Of a stretch of 64,000 nt of DNA, positions 20,366 to 32,200 are shown piece after piece. The notes under the pieces are model-generated. The model made no database searches. It was not told the origin of the DNA and saw only the letters and a list, made by a program, of their open reading frames with translations. Numbering within the stretch: position 1 is the first letter of the stretch; every line of letters starts with the position of its first letter. The stretch spans positions 744,001 to 808,000 of the forward strand of contig CP099429.1 of assembly GCA_024114885.1 (NCBI GenBank). Reading direction: 5' to 3'. The position numbers were made by a program, and so were the translations under genes. This stretch comes from Septoria linicola (Eukaryota; Ascomycota; Dothideomycetes; Mycosphaerellales; Mycosphaerellaceae).

Positions 20366-21935
20366 ATGATATCCAAACTTCTCCCTGACAGTCTGCTGGA
20401 CTTTGTCTTGCAGACTCCCACATGGCTAGCTATCATTACTGCTGCAGCCACCGCATACATCTGCTACACAAGCACAAGAACACGACCAATCTTCTCCATC
20501 GTCAACACCTTCCCTAATAACTTCACCAAACGTAAAGCTCACGCCGCATATCTTCAAGACGCCCGAGGCCTTATCGCCACAGGCCTCCGCAACCAAGCCG
20601 GTGGACCCATCACTCTCGACACCCCCTGCAGCGCTCGCATAGTCCTTCCCCCATCTCTCACAGACTGGGTCAAGAACAACAAAGACCTCATCACCAAGAA
20701 CTCGTCTACCATGACTTCTTTGGCAATTCGAAGCGAACGCCATGATCCACAATCCAGACAATGTAGTCATCGACACGATTCGGAAGAAATTATCGCAGAA
20801 TGGGCGTTTGGTGCCGATTGTTAGTGAGCATATTGGCAAAGCGCTTGATGAGTTGTGGACGAGGGATGAGAGTTGGCATGGGCTTGATTGGGTCCCTAGT
20901 ACGATGGGTCCTGTGTCGAGAGCTTCGGCGTCTGTGTTTGTTGGACCAAGGTTAGGGAGTAAGGCGAAATGGCAAGAGATGACGACTTCGTATGCTGCGA
21001 GTTTCTTTTCGGCTGCGTTTGAGCTCAAGCGTTGGCCGAGCTGGACAAGACCGGTGGTTCATTGGTTTTTGCCTGGAGCACGGAATTGTCGGTGGTTGGT
21101 AAGGAATGTGAGAAGAGCGATGGAGACAGAGCTGGATAGGCGTCGCAAGGAAAAGACTGATGGCGTCGGCGGAGAATACCCTGATGCTATCACTTGGAGC
21201 CAAGAGATCGCAAGTGAGGAAGTGCAGCTTGACCACGGCGCTATCCAGCTTGTGTTTGCGATGGCATCGCTGTTCACGACATCCGAAGCGCTGAGGCAGG
21301 CCTTGCTTGACATATGTCAACACGCTGAATTGGTCGAGCCCTTGCGGGCGGAGGCGACAGATGCAATAGCAACTTCTGGAGTCTCTGCTGCCGCACTTGC
21401 AAATATGCACTTGCTCGATAGCGTTCTGAAAGAGTCGCAGAGGTTGGGACCTCCAGCAATTGGTAAGCTATGAAGTTTCTGTAGCACAGTCAGCTGCTGA
21501 CCACACGATGCAGTCGGTCTAGAGCGCCAAGCAGTCCGCGACACGACCATGCCAGACAGGACCCTATTGCCTCGCGGAAGCATCATCGCAGTCGACTCTT
21601 CCGACATGTGGGATCCCAAGATCAATACTTACCCGGAGAAGTTCGATGGCTACAGATACTGGAAGATGCGCGAAGCAGGCGATATTGGCACGGCCTTTGT
21701 GTCGTCTTCGAAAGAGCATAATGTCTTTGGCATGGGCAAGCACATTTGTCCTGGGCGGTTTCTTGCTGCGGTCGAAATCAAGCTATGTCTGGTCCATATT
21801 CTGCTCAAGTACGATGTCAGGCTGCGCGAAGGATATCAACCAACGCCGATCAAGAATGGGTTGTTTTAGATGGTCGATCCGGCAGCGCAGGTAGAGATCA
21901 GAAGGAGGTCTGTTGATTTTCCGATAGTTTTATAG
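20366..21935 (+). pseudogene. Cytochrome P450, probably inactivated by three lesions
   Basis: Fungal microsomal P450. The N-terminal anchor (TWLAIITAAATAYICYTS) and LPPSLTDWVKNN are intact. Conserved-looking sequence then moves between three frames: a one-base loss near 20689 is needed to read on into ELVYHDFFGN, and a second short deletion near 20725 to reach EANAMIHNPDNVVIDTIRKK. From there the frame is good through ALANMHLLDSVLKESQR (ExxR motif), a 51-nt intron at 21463-21513, and FGMGKHICPGRF (heme cysteine). An in-frame TAG at 21867-21869 is followed by another 21 codons resembling a normal P450 end (MVDPAAQVEIRRR). An intron at 20600-20732 could bypass the first lesions but would delete conserved sequence. 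Pseudogene or sequence errors; three independent lesions favour the former. Confidence 0.7.
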
Positions 21936-22439
21936 CCACATCGCTGTCTTCATACTGAGCGAAAGGACCGGTTCGCACTTCGCCTGGTATCTCTGCAGCT
22001 ACCCGTGAGCTTCCAGCCTCTATCCAGTGTAGTTTGCCACGATTACGGGTGTGACTGAAATGCAACATTCGTCGCAGGTCTCTGACTGTGAGCGCGGTGT
22101 AAGACGAGTCCATGTCATGATTGGCGCACCGGGCTCCGATCTCGCCCGCACACTATATCTGGAGGATTACTTATCATCTGCTGGTGCCATCCGCACCTTG
22201 CCAACGCGAAGGACAATGCAGTTTATGTCGATGCCATCGTGAACTTGTGCAAGTCGCTGTACTTTGGAGAGTCGTGGAGCAGAAGAAGCTTGATGCAGCC
22301 GAGCCAAGGCCGGTCGACATGGCAACTTCGAACAACAAACTTCCACATTGGCTTTTCGGCTTCGGATCACGATAGAACGAATGCACTCAGAGAACTATTT
22401 CGTACGGACTTGTCGCACATATCAATTCGCTGAATTTTA
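21936..22439. other. Intergenic region
   Basis: 504 bp upstream of the SprT-like gene. No feature recognised. Confidence 0.35.
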
Positions 22440-24380
22440 ATGGCGCGACTTCGCGGCGCAGCTGCGAAGGTGGAAGAGCCAGTCGCTATTCCTAGCCAGA
22501 GCACCGGGACTGCAGACCCTGAGACCGACTCGTCAATTACCCGGCCGACAAGACGAAGAGCTATTGCCAAGTATACCATTCCAGACGACTCAGATGATGA
22601 GTCTGAGGTCACGACAAAGCCCGCAGCTCGACCTGCGACAAAGCCTGTAGTGAAAGCAAGAAACCAGATTCGACTCGCTCCACTTCAGTCTCATGGCAGC
22701 CTCAGCGACCTTAGGATACAGGACGACACACCGGAGAAGACGAGACGAAGGTCGCCGGTCAAATCAAGTGCAAAATCTCTGTTGCAAAAGCGGGTGCCCA
22801 AGGCAGTGGAGGAAGCACGAGCTCAGCCGCCATCGATCCCAGACGTGATCATACCGAAAGCCGATGAGGATGATGTACATGACCACGATGCAAATATTGA
22901 CCAGGAGCTTGATGTGGAAGAGAGCATTTGGTGTGGGTCCGACTCTAGTGCCTCAGATGATGAGGATGACCTACCAAGTCCGAGCACATTCTTTCCGGCG
23001 CGAAGGAAGAAGACCGAACAAGACCAGCCAGACCTAGCGAGGCAATTAGAAGCACTCAGCATCTTCGAGCAAGATGTACCACAATTACCGGTCAAGCGAC
23101 CAAAAGCTGGCAGTATGTCGCAAGCCGTACAGCGACCTGGGAGCTCCTCTGACAAGGAAAATGCCGACGCGATCATAAGGTTTTCTCCACCACGGTCTAA
23201 GAAGCCGTTTGTGAAAGGGATAATGCAACGTCCATCAACACCTCCATTACCGCCAGCTTCGCCAACTAAACTGAAGTCACCATCCAAGCGATTGCCTCGC
23301 ATTCCTACGCCGCCGGGCAGACCTAGTTTGGATGAGTTTTGGACTGCGGGAGCAGTGAATGACTGGAACGACCAATACTCTCCACAAAAGCCTCTACGTT
23401 CACCTCGAAAGCTGTTCGAGCCAGCTCCCAATCTGTTTGATGATACACCCATCGCATCTCCAGCAAAACTCCAGAGTCCATCGAAGAGGTCGAAGGTAGA
23501 GGTACAAGCGCGCAAGGACTGGGATCTCCGCAAAGTGACCATCGCAGAGAACTTTCTACATGAGCTTGATCAGACCATTACACAAGGCAAGATTGCCGAG
23601 CTCGCGGCCGCGACCGGTGGTGTGCAGTTAGTCTGGTCGAAGACATTGAACAGTACAGCCGGTCGAGCGAACTGGCGGCGAGAGACCACAAAGTCACATT
23701 CGAGATCTGATCCCAGCAATATCATCACAGTGCACAAGCACTTCGCATCAATTGAGCTAGCAGAGAAAGTCTTGACATACTCTGAAGACTGCGAGACCAA
23801 GCTTCTCAACGTGTTAGCGCACGAATTCTGCCACCTCACGAACTTCATGATCTCTGGTGTGAAAGACCAGCCTCACGGCGCAAGTTTCAAAGCTTGGGGA
23901 AGACAATGCAGCAAAGCCTTCCGTGACAGGCACATCGAGGTCACAACAAAGCATAGCTATGAGATCGAATACAAATACATCTGGCGTTGTGCAGACGAAG
24001 AATGCGGTATGGAGTTCAAGCGTCACAGCAAGTCTATCGATCCGAAGCGGCATCGATGTGGTCAGTGTAAAGCGAACTTGACGCAGATCAAGCCTGTGCC
24101 GAGAGGAGGTCCGAAACAGGGCACTTCAGGCACAAGCACACCTCAAGAAGGCGGAGAAGTCAAGCCTGTGCAGGTCAATGGCTATGCTGCATATGTGAAG
24201 CAGCATTTTGCAGTGCTGAAGAAGTCTATGCCGGGGGCCAGTCATAAAGAGGTGATGGAGGCTTTGGGAAAGAAGTATCGAGCAGAGAAGGCTGGGAAAG
24301 CAGAGGCGAGTGCTGCCAGTGTGACCGAGAAGCTGGCTGAAGTGAAGCTGAGCGTCGAAGAGATCGTCGCCATTGACTAG
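22440..24380 (+). CDS. SprT-like zinc metalloprotease with HMG-like C terminus (GCNA/ACRC-like)
   Basis: Predicted nuclear protease of the SprT/GCNA class, whose relatives clear DNA-protein crosslinks. One exon encodes 646 residues. The first 370 residues are disordered, acidic and Ser/Pro-rich. The SprT domain (about 380-560) carries the zinc motif HEFCH at 461-465 with a third histidine in QPHGASFKAWG, then a zinc ribbon: WRCADEECGMEFKRHSKSID and RHRCGQCKANLTQI. The C terminus contains an HMG-box-like segment (YAAYVKQHFAVLKKSMPGAS) that could bind DNA. Order (disordered region, SprT, ribbon, HMG-like) matches fungal SprT proteins. Cellular role here is inferred from family. Confidence 0.92.
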   Translation: MARLRGAAAKVEEPVAIPSQSTGTADPETDSSITRPTRRRAIAKYTIPDDSDDESEVTTKPAARPATKPVVKARNQIRLAPLQSHGSLSDLRIQDDTPEKTRRRSPVKSSAKSLLQKRVPKAVEEARAQPPSIPDVIIPKADEDDVHDHDANIDQELDVEESIWCGSDSSASDDEDDLPSPSTFFPARRKKTEQDQPDLARQLEALSIFEQDVPQLPVKRPKAGSMSQAVQRPGSSSDKENADAIIRFSPPRSKKPFVKGIMQRPSTPPLPPASPTKLKSPSKRLPRIPTPPGRPSLDEFWTAGAVNDWNDQYSPQKPLRSPRKLFEPAPNLFDDTPIASPAKLQSPSKRSKVEVQARKDWDLRKVTIAENFLHELDQTITQGKIAELAAATGGVQLVWSKTLNSTAGRANWRRETTKSHSRSDPSNIITVHKHFASIELAEKVLTYSEDCETKLLNVLAHEFCHLTNFMISGVKDQPHGASFKAWGRQCSKAFRDRHIEVTTKHSYEIEYKYIWRCADEECGMEFKRHSKSIDPKRHRCGQCKANLTQIKPVPRGGPKQGTSGTSTPQEGGEVKPVQVNGYAAYVKQHFAVLKKSMPGASHKEVMEALGKKYRAEKAGKAEASAASVTEKLAEVKLSVEEIVAID

Positions 24381-24888
24381 TCACACTATAGACTCGTGTA
24401 CTCTCAACCACACTTTTCGCACCATTCTCGCCAAGCAAGCTCGGTCAAACGTTCTGACGTGCTAGGAACAAATGTTCTTGGGATAGATGTACACAGGTTT
24501 CTCAATGCACAATCGAGGTCCGTGCTCTACTTCTGCTCTGTGCAGTCAGATGTTGTTCCAGAAATCAATTGGTGGAAGGTCTCTATAAGCATCGACACTT
24601 TGGTGAGTGTATTCTGCTCCGGCACCGTAGCGAAAAGAGACGAGAAGGAGATGGCAAGCGCATTGTAGTAAGTCATCATGTCATTCATCTATTGACCTCC
24701 TTTATGCCCCATCCTATCCCATCATCCTGTAGCACAATGCATCGTAATGGTCGTGTTTTTATGCCAATTCTGGTTCAATGAGCGTGCTGTTTTCGTATAT
24801 CTCGTCATTCCCAACTCCTTGCAAAATGCCAACCAATTCCCTTATCGTTACATTGCCATCTCCATCAAAGCTGATTCCAGCCAATGAT
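24381..24888. other. Convergent 3' flanks
   Basis: 508 bp between two stop codons. No feature recognised; open frames here overlap the antisense of the secreted protein. Confidence 0.35.
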
Positions 24889-25449
24889 CTACCACCAGTA
24901 GTTCTGTGGGCAGTTGTAGAGAGTGTTGTACAAGCCAAAGCCAGTCCACCAGTTGCATGGGTTGTTGTCAAAGAGGCCAGCATATCTGATGTATGGGAAG
25001 TTGTCCTGCCAGCCGCAGTTGTAGCCAAAGTTGACGTTGGCGCCCCAAGCATTGGAGCCAACGTTCATGTTCCAGGCTTCTGGGTCGGCATCGCGCTTCT
25101 CCTTGTGCTGCTTCATCTGCTCCTTGAGAGCCTGGACTTCTTCGAGAGTTGGGTACTTGGCATCTGCTTGTCCCCAGTGCTGCTGCACCTGCTGCTGGTA
25201 TGTGGGCTCGAACTTCTCGTTGATCTGGTTCATGAGCTGCCCTTCTTGCTTGGCCAGGTCGGAGAGTTGTGTCAGTTCGGCCATTTGAGCTTGCTGCTCA
25301 CGAGCGGCGATGTTCTGGACAAGCTGTCAATGATCGAGCTCCAGCTTGGCTATTGAACTCTTGCCACTCACGTTGTTTGGTTCCGGTGCTGCGAGCACAC
25401 CAGAGACAGCCGAGGCGGCGATGGAAGCGATGATGAGCTTGAACTGCAT
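24889..25449 (-). CDS. Small secreted aromatic-rich protein
   Basis: I do not recognise a family. Exons are 25449-25372 and 25323-24889 with a 48-nt intron, giving 170 residues. The first exon is almost exactly a signal peptide (MQFKLIIASIAASAVSGVLA, then APEPNN). A Gln/Glu-rich helical region follows (LTQLSDLAKQEGQLMNQINE; VQQHWGQADAKYPTLEEVQA). The last 55 residues are rich in Asn, Trp, Tyr and Gly, with three cysteines in similar settings: YNCGW, NPCNWW and YNCPQNYWW at the very end. The small size and secretion signal would place it on an effector or wall-protein candidate list, but three cysteines and no known motif give no function. Confidence 0.75.
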
Positions 25450-26704
25450 GTTGATTGTTGTGGAGTGGTTGTGATTTTGCTTCGAAGATTGATGTGATTG
25501 TGAGCTTGTGGAGATCGCTGTGTTGTTGTATTGCTGATCTGCTGTTGTTGTTGTGTTGCCGAGTTGCCTGATGATGAGACAGAAAGTGGGCATTCTTCGA
25601 CCCTTATATCTGTCTTCGGCTCATAGTCAGTCCATCGCATTTGGCTAGGTTCACACATGCCCCGAGACCAAAAGCGTCCAAGTGAAGCTGAACATAGACG
25701 TAGCCAGCATGACAGCCTTCCAGTGCGAGGGTTATGCCTGTCTGCATGCACTTTTCTTACATCCGCTACCATTCTGAGCTGTCATCCCAAAAGTCAATTG
25801 AGAACCTCTGCCAAAAGCGTCCGACGTTGCATGGATTTTGCTGACGAGAACGTGGAGAGTTCTCCAGGATTCAGCTTGTCGCATATGCCATTGTGGTGTG
25901 ATCCGTGTCTTTGACGTACTTCCTGCAAAGGCTATCAACAATAGCTTTCGCCGCAAAAGAGCCTACTCCAACACTGTTGTCGTGATTAGGGTCATAGGGC
26001 GTAGGAAATTTAGGCTTGTGCTAAGGCCTCAGTGTGTCTCATTCGAGGGTCGGACAGCGGCGGACCAACTGATGACAAGCTCGGTAGGACGGACTCCAAG
26101 CACTACCTCACCTGCATCTGATCCTATCCAGAAACCGGATGGGAGCGGTCCAGATGGCGAGAAAGATTATGGTAAAGCCAAAGCTGATGCAGGTGAAGCT
26201 TTTCGGCAGAGCTTCAGAGGACTCCATCTCGTCTACTGCTAGTCTGCTGGCGCACAGCGCTAGTGCACAATGGTCTCCAGCTGTCCGTTGCCCCACTGGA
26301 TACTCGATACAGTGCTGCACGATTTGGCCACTCGCTGTTTTCCAGAAACCACACTTCGAGCTCAGACCGATCTGCTCAGCGATTACGGCAGCAGTCTCGA
26401 ACTCAGCGACGCTCCGAGCTCATGGGCTGATCAGTATCCCTGCTGCTGGCACGAACCAACGCCGAGCTTTCCAGAGTAATCCATGACAGATCGAGAAAAA
26501 AGTGGCTGGCCGACATTCGCGCCCTAAGTATTTGTGTGTGTAAGTCGAGTGTACTGTTCGGACTACCTTTCGATCGTCTTTGCCAGTGACCTTCACGGCT
26601 CGCCACTCTTCCTGGACTCCATCTCGTGCTCAATTGCTTGCTCACTTGGGCAGTCAGCGATCCAATACTCTCACCCGAGCTGCACAAAGCTAAAGCAGCG
26701 AAGC
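25450..26704. other. Gene-poor intergenic region
   Basis: 1255 bp upstream of the secreted protein and downstream of the monooxygenase. A CAA/CAG-rich tract (minus strand) lies near 25480-25560 in the probable 5' leader. No gene recognised. Confidence 0.4.
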
Positions 26705-28600
26705 TCATGCATCTTTCTGATCGGACTTCCTCGCATGCCAGTCAGCGAGCTTCTCGTTCGTATTGTCCCATTCATCGTGCTTAAAGCAGTTGTCGAGCAT
26801 CTCGAGCACGAAAGAAGCTATTCGGACAGTCAGAATCTCTGCTGATCGTCAACGACCAATGATGTACTCACGTGGTGGGCCGCCTTCGCCCTCTTGCAGC
26901 CCGTTCCTCTCGGTCTGCGCAGCGATCCAGTTCGCCCGTTCTCTTCGAATGCTGTCGTAGAGCTTCAGTAGCTCTGGAACGCTGTCCGCGCCGCTTGTAA
27001 CCAGTGTCGATTCCTGGAAGATGTTTGCGATACAGACCGCATCTTCCATGGCTTGGGCGGCGCCTTGGCCAAGGACTGTCAGAATCAGCCATACGAAAAC
27101 ATGATAAAGGCATCGACCAAAGATGATAAAAGCATGCTTACATGGAAGGAAAGGATGAGCAGCATCTCCGATAAGCGCCACTCTCCCCTTCACAAAAGTG
27201 TTCAGAGGAGTGATATGCATCAACTGCCACACCCTCAAATCATCGCCAGCAGAATGCAACAACTTCCTCGTCTCGGGACAGAAGTTCTCGAAGGACTTCA
27301 TTAGCCCTTCCTTTCGTCCTTTATGCTCCCAGTCTTCACCCCCAGCGGTCTCCATTTCATCGTCAGGCACGATAGCAGCAAAGTTCACCATCGTGTTCTT
27401 CCGGCAAGGATACATGATGAGCTTCCTGTCCGGACCTGCAACATCGGCGAAGTAGCCAGTTTCTTGAACGAATTGCTTTGTGTCATGGTCTAAGAGCAAG
27501 CTCGCTCGTGGCACAAGCCAGCGATAGCAGCTTTTGCCCCAAGGCTTAAGCTTCGCATCTGGCTCGACGAAATAGCGTGTGAAGGAATTGTTTCCATCGG
27601 CTCCGATGACAGAGTCCGCTGCAAAGACTCTGCCATCAGCCAATTTGACCTCCGCCGTCTCGGTATCGACATGCTCGACCGTGGCACCAAGATGCATCTC
27701 CGGCACGGGTCCACTTCCTCTCGGATCAAAGACCAACCGCTTCAACTCATTATGCAAGTCAACGCGATGGCACAGAGCCCAGGGTCGCACGTTGCCAGGA
27801 ACACTTTCTCGCTTGTAAGCCTCCTTTGCCCATTCTAGATTCTGCTTGTTCTTGATTTCTCCAGTAACACCATTCATGGACAGGAATCCTTCGCAGACAT
27901 TCGCTCCAGCGGCTTCGAAGTTGAAACCAAGACGTAGCAGGAGACCAGAAGCGTTAGGGCCGACGGAAGTGGCAGCCCCGGTCTCTTTATGTTTGCTGAA
28001 AGAAGACTTCTCGAGCAGAGTTACTCGATGTCCATCCTTGCGTAGTGCCAAGGCGCAGACCAGACCTGCGATGCCTGCGCCAATGATTGTTATAGTGAGA
28101 TGGGCACGACCTGGATCTACTGATCTGTCCGCTTCGATTTCGACCGGGACATTAGCTTCAAGCTCTGCTATCGTAGGCTGATCTGTATCAGGAGTCCGAG
28201 ACAAGTACGACCCAATGGTTTTGGGATCGCCGACTCGGCTGAGGCGTACTCCATAGCCTGGCATGGCTGCATGAGTCTCTCCACTGACTTCTGGTAGGCC
28301 GCGAGCCTTTCTTGCTGTGTCTCCGTTGACTTGCAAAGCCTCTTCGAGAATAGCCATGCTCAAACGAAACCAAGCTAGATCGTCGTGTATGTCAACTGTA
28401 CACTTCTCATCGACACTAAAGACCAGACACTCCTCCTCCTCTCTGACGTCAGCTAGGACTTTGTCGTGTCGGGTTATCTGTCTCGCAGGTCGAACTTGAG
28501 TAAAACTTCGAGAGTGTGTCAGAAGTGATGTACTGCGCCGAAAACGATCGCAGTCCTGGAAGCTTAAGTAGAAAGGCGCCATCGTGCTAAAGCCTATCAA
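26705..28600 (-). CDS. FAD-dependent monooxygenase (salicylate hydroxylase-like) with long N-terminal extension
   Basis: Class A flavin monooxygenase that would hydroxylate an aromatic substrate with NAD(P)H. I place exons at 28600-27142, 27075-26872 and 26817-26705. The first intron (27141-27076, 66 nt) is a multiple of three without stops; the second (26871-26818) replaces an apparent early stop with an exon ending NEKLADWHARKSDQKDA. Motifs are GAGIAGLVCALALRKDGH at about 174 (FAD dinucleotide), SVIGADGNNSFTRYF (DG motif) and GRVALIGDAAHPFLP (second FAD site). The first 165 residues precede the usual start and contain no recognised domain; a later ATG such as MPGYGVRLS is possible. The substrate is unknown and no pathway partner lies adjacent. 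Confidence 0.88.
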
Positions 28601-29272
28601 GCTTCCGTGAAGCTCGGCGTTGCGAAGCCGAAGAGCGGTTGTGCAACTGTCGATCAGTGGATCTTCGGACGAAGGCTGTTCGCGAAACCGCGCGCGGTGG
28701 ACTCAACCTCTTGCTTGAATGGATTTGCATTGATGCGCAATGAGTTCTGCTTCTGCTCCAAAGGCACGGAACGTGGTGGTATTGATGAGCAACAGACCAA
28801 AAGGCCGAGACTTGCATCATATTGCCTTGAGCGAAAGAGCGAACGCCGGAATGCTTCGCGATGAGAAAGCTGTATGATGCGTTGTCAGCTCAGTAACACG
28901 CATGCTTACCAGCATGCCGCAATGCTCTGCTCACGGACTTCTGGCGGTTTACACCGCCGCAGCGATTCGTCCGCCGACTTGCAGGCAAGTATGCTCTGAC
29001 TGCTGAAACAATGAACGGGGGTCGATGACGCGGTCTGAAGATCACAGATCACAGATCACAGATTAGAGATCGAAGATGCCAGTCAGCATGCAAGATTCAT
29101 GTGCCAAATTGGCTGAAGAGAAGAACAATACGAAATTCATTCAATGGGCGGACTGCACTAAGTTGTTCGTTGCCAGCACGGCCCATCCGTCCAACACCAG
29201 CCCATAGACTGTACATGCAGCCTCTTCCTACCAAATTCGGGGTCTCATTATATTCGCAAATCAGAGAATCCT
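28601..29272. other. Intergenic region with a short tandem repeat
   Basis: 672 bp between the SMC4 stop and the monooxygenase start. Apart from the heptamer repeat at 29039-29065, nothing recognised. Confidence 0.4.
29039..29065. repeat. Three tandem copies of heptamer AGATCAC
   Basis: Copies at 29039, 29046 and 29053 are perfect, with a partial fourth ending near 29065. Function unknown. Confidence 0.8.
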
Positions 29273-32200
29273 TCATGCCGCTCCAGCTTCCACTTGTTGG
29301 GGCGTTTGCTGTGCAGCTTCTTCCTGCTGTCGCGCTTGCTGTACAGTGGGATGCCTTGGGTCAATGTAGTCACGATTCTCAACAGTAACACTCTTTGTCT
29401 GCAAGATCGAGTCAGCCTCATGCCGTCATATCGCCAACTTTGCCGACGAAGAACGGTACAGGTGCAGGGATAGCCTTGCAAGTCTTGACAGCAAGCCAGA
29501 AAAGCTTGGCCAGACAGCACTCGCAACCATGCTAGGGATAGACTTACCATGTGATTGACTTTGTATACACCAACCAATCGACTCGCCAACTCGAACATGT
29601 TGTTTCGTAGCGAGATCACGATGAATTGTGCATTCTTCGTCCTCTCCTTGATGTATGCCGCGACAATGGAAACATTTCGGAAGTCCAAAGCGGCATCAAT
29701 CTCGTCCATGACATACAATGGCGTAGGCTTGTAGTGATGGAGGGCAAAGACAAGTGCCAACGAAGATAGCGTCTTCTCACCACCTGACAGATTGCCAATG
29801 TTCTTCCACGACTTCTTGGGCGGCATCACCGAGAACAGGATGCCTTCGCTGAAGGGGTCAAGAGAATCAACGAGCTCCAGCTCAGCGTTGCCTCCCATGG
29901 TGATCATCTGGTACATCTCCTTCAGACGCTGCGAGATGACGAAAAATCCTTCCATGAAGCCTTCCAGACGTAGGCGACGCAAGTCGTCAGTGCGCTTCTT
30001 GGCGGAGTCTCGAGCCGCAAGAGCTGTGTTGAGGTCTTCCAGTCGATCGCCGTATTCACGCACACGTTTGCGATACTCGGCGAGAACAGATAGTTCCACA
30101 GCCTGCGCCGTCCGTTCTTCCAAAGAAGCGATTTGTGCCTTCAATTGATTCTTGTCCAAGTCTTCGAGCTCATCGCGCGATAGCTCAGGTACCGGCTCTG
30201 GTTCTTTCTCCTCGCCATCTTCAGAGACATTCTGCAGCGTCAGTTTTCCGAGCTTTTCCAACCAATACGTATGCTGCTTTTGATTTGTAGCAAGATGTTT
30301 CTGGCTCTCTTCCAGCCTGTTACGCATGTCGACTTCGGCTCCTCTCGCATTATTGAGCTCGGCTTGCATCTCGTCGATCTGGCGTCTCAGTTCGTCAAGC
30401 TGATCTTCCTTCTCCTCGAGTGCGATCTTGGCCTCCTCGTACTGGTTTCGAAGGCCCGAGTTGCCATGGTTCTGGCTCTGCACACTCTGCTCGACGGCCT
30501 CCAGCTCGGTGGTGAGCTTCTCCAGATCAGTCTCAGCATCGGCGAGAGCTTTCTCATGCTTGACCTTCGCTTTGTCCGCCTTCGTCTTCGCTACTTCCGC
30601 AGCATTGAGACGCTCAGCAAGGAGATCGATCTGTTCCTTGAGACTGTCGACCTTGGCTTTTTGCCCGCGCAGCTTCATGCCGCCAATCTCCATGATCTTG
30701 TCCTGTAGCTCCTTGATTTCCAATTCGAGGCCTTCTGTCTCGGATTGTAGCTTCTCAATGTCCTTCTGCATGGCGGCAATGCTCTTTTCAAGGCTACTCG
30801 TTTTGCTCTTGTCTGCCTTTGAGCTCCGTTGCTCTCCCGAGAGTTCCAAGATGCGATGTTCAGCATCTGTGATGTTGCGATTGATGCTGCTGAGTTCCAG
30901 GTCCAACTTTTGCACTTGTGTCTCGAGCTTAGGGATTTGCGCTTGCAACTGCCGGACTTGGTTTTCCAGCTCCCGCTGCTCATCCTGGAGTGTGGCATAC
31001 TCTTTTTCGAGAGTATCACGGTCAACCTCGTACTTTTGCACCTGCTCCTTCGTTGTGTCTGAAGCCACCTTAGAAGACATGGCGCCCTTTGACACTTTGT
31101 TGCCGCCACCGCTCATTGTACCAGACTTGTCAATGAGTTTGCCTTGCAGCGAAACAACCCGCCACCTTTTAGCGCCATATGCGACACGATCAGCCTGCTG
31201 CGAGTCATTCGCAACAAGAGTGTTTTGCAGCACGCTGTAGAACGCTGGCGCGAACCGCTCGTGCCTGGACTTGACAAGATCGAACAGTCGTGAGCAGTTT
31301 TCGGGCGTGTCAATCTGTGACAGGTCTCGCTTTGGCAGTTTGTCCAAGCAAATGAAGTTGGCACGTCCGAGGTTGTTCTTGCGCAAGTAGTCGATGCATT
31401 GCTGGGCTGCTTCGACAGTGTCGACAACCATGTTCTCCAGGGCAGGACAAGCGGTAGAAATGGCGACGTCGTACTTTGCATCGATGGCCCCGAGATTGCC
31501 CAGTCGTCCATGGAAGCCGTCGATACGTCCCGAGTCCTTGAGACGCGTCAGACCTGCAAGTACATTCCCATGACTCTGTGTCGTTGACAGGCTGGCGCGA
31601 GCCTCATCTGCCTTCGATCGCGCATTAGACAACTTCGACTTGAGAGCAGGCTCCTTCGCGGCAACCTCATCATGCTGCTTTTGGACGATCTGCACCTCTT
31701 TCTCCGCAGACTTGCGTTGCTTCTTGCAGGCTTCGATCTCTGCCGCTTTCGCTGTGTGCTGTTCTTGCAATGATACAATTTTCGCCTGCACATCGGCTAC
31801 AGCGGTCTCACCAGCAGTCTCTCGCTCCTTTAATATGTCAAGCTCTGACTGTGCGACAGCGATCTGAGACCGCTTCTCACTGATCTTCGCGGACCAAGGC
31901 TCTAATTGCTTTTGCTTGACTGCAATTTCGTCGCTGATGCCCTGTGTCTTGCCCTTGAGTGACTCGCGAATCTGAGCGAGTTCCTGGTCTTCAGCCTGCA
32001 TTCGTTCTTCGAGGCTTTGTATTTCACCCATCAAGCGCTCGACATCATCAGCAGCTTGCTTCGAGAGATTTGCAGCCTGGGCGATCTCAAATTTCGATGT
32101 TTCACGAGTCTTTTCGAGCTTCTTCTCCTTGTTCTTGAGATGCTTCTTCTTCTCTTCGTACTTCACCCCTGCCTTGTCCATGTCATCCACTTGCTTCTTG

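Noticed and set aside
17198..24380. Secondary-metabolite gene cluster around the peroxygenase and P450
   Set aside because: No polyketide, peptide or terpene synthase, no cluster regulator, and the P450 seems broken.
24778..25356. 192-codon hydrophobic frame on the + strand
   Set aside because: Antisense of the spliced secreted protein gene; Leu/Val richness comes from complementing Gln/Asn/Glu codons.
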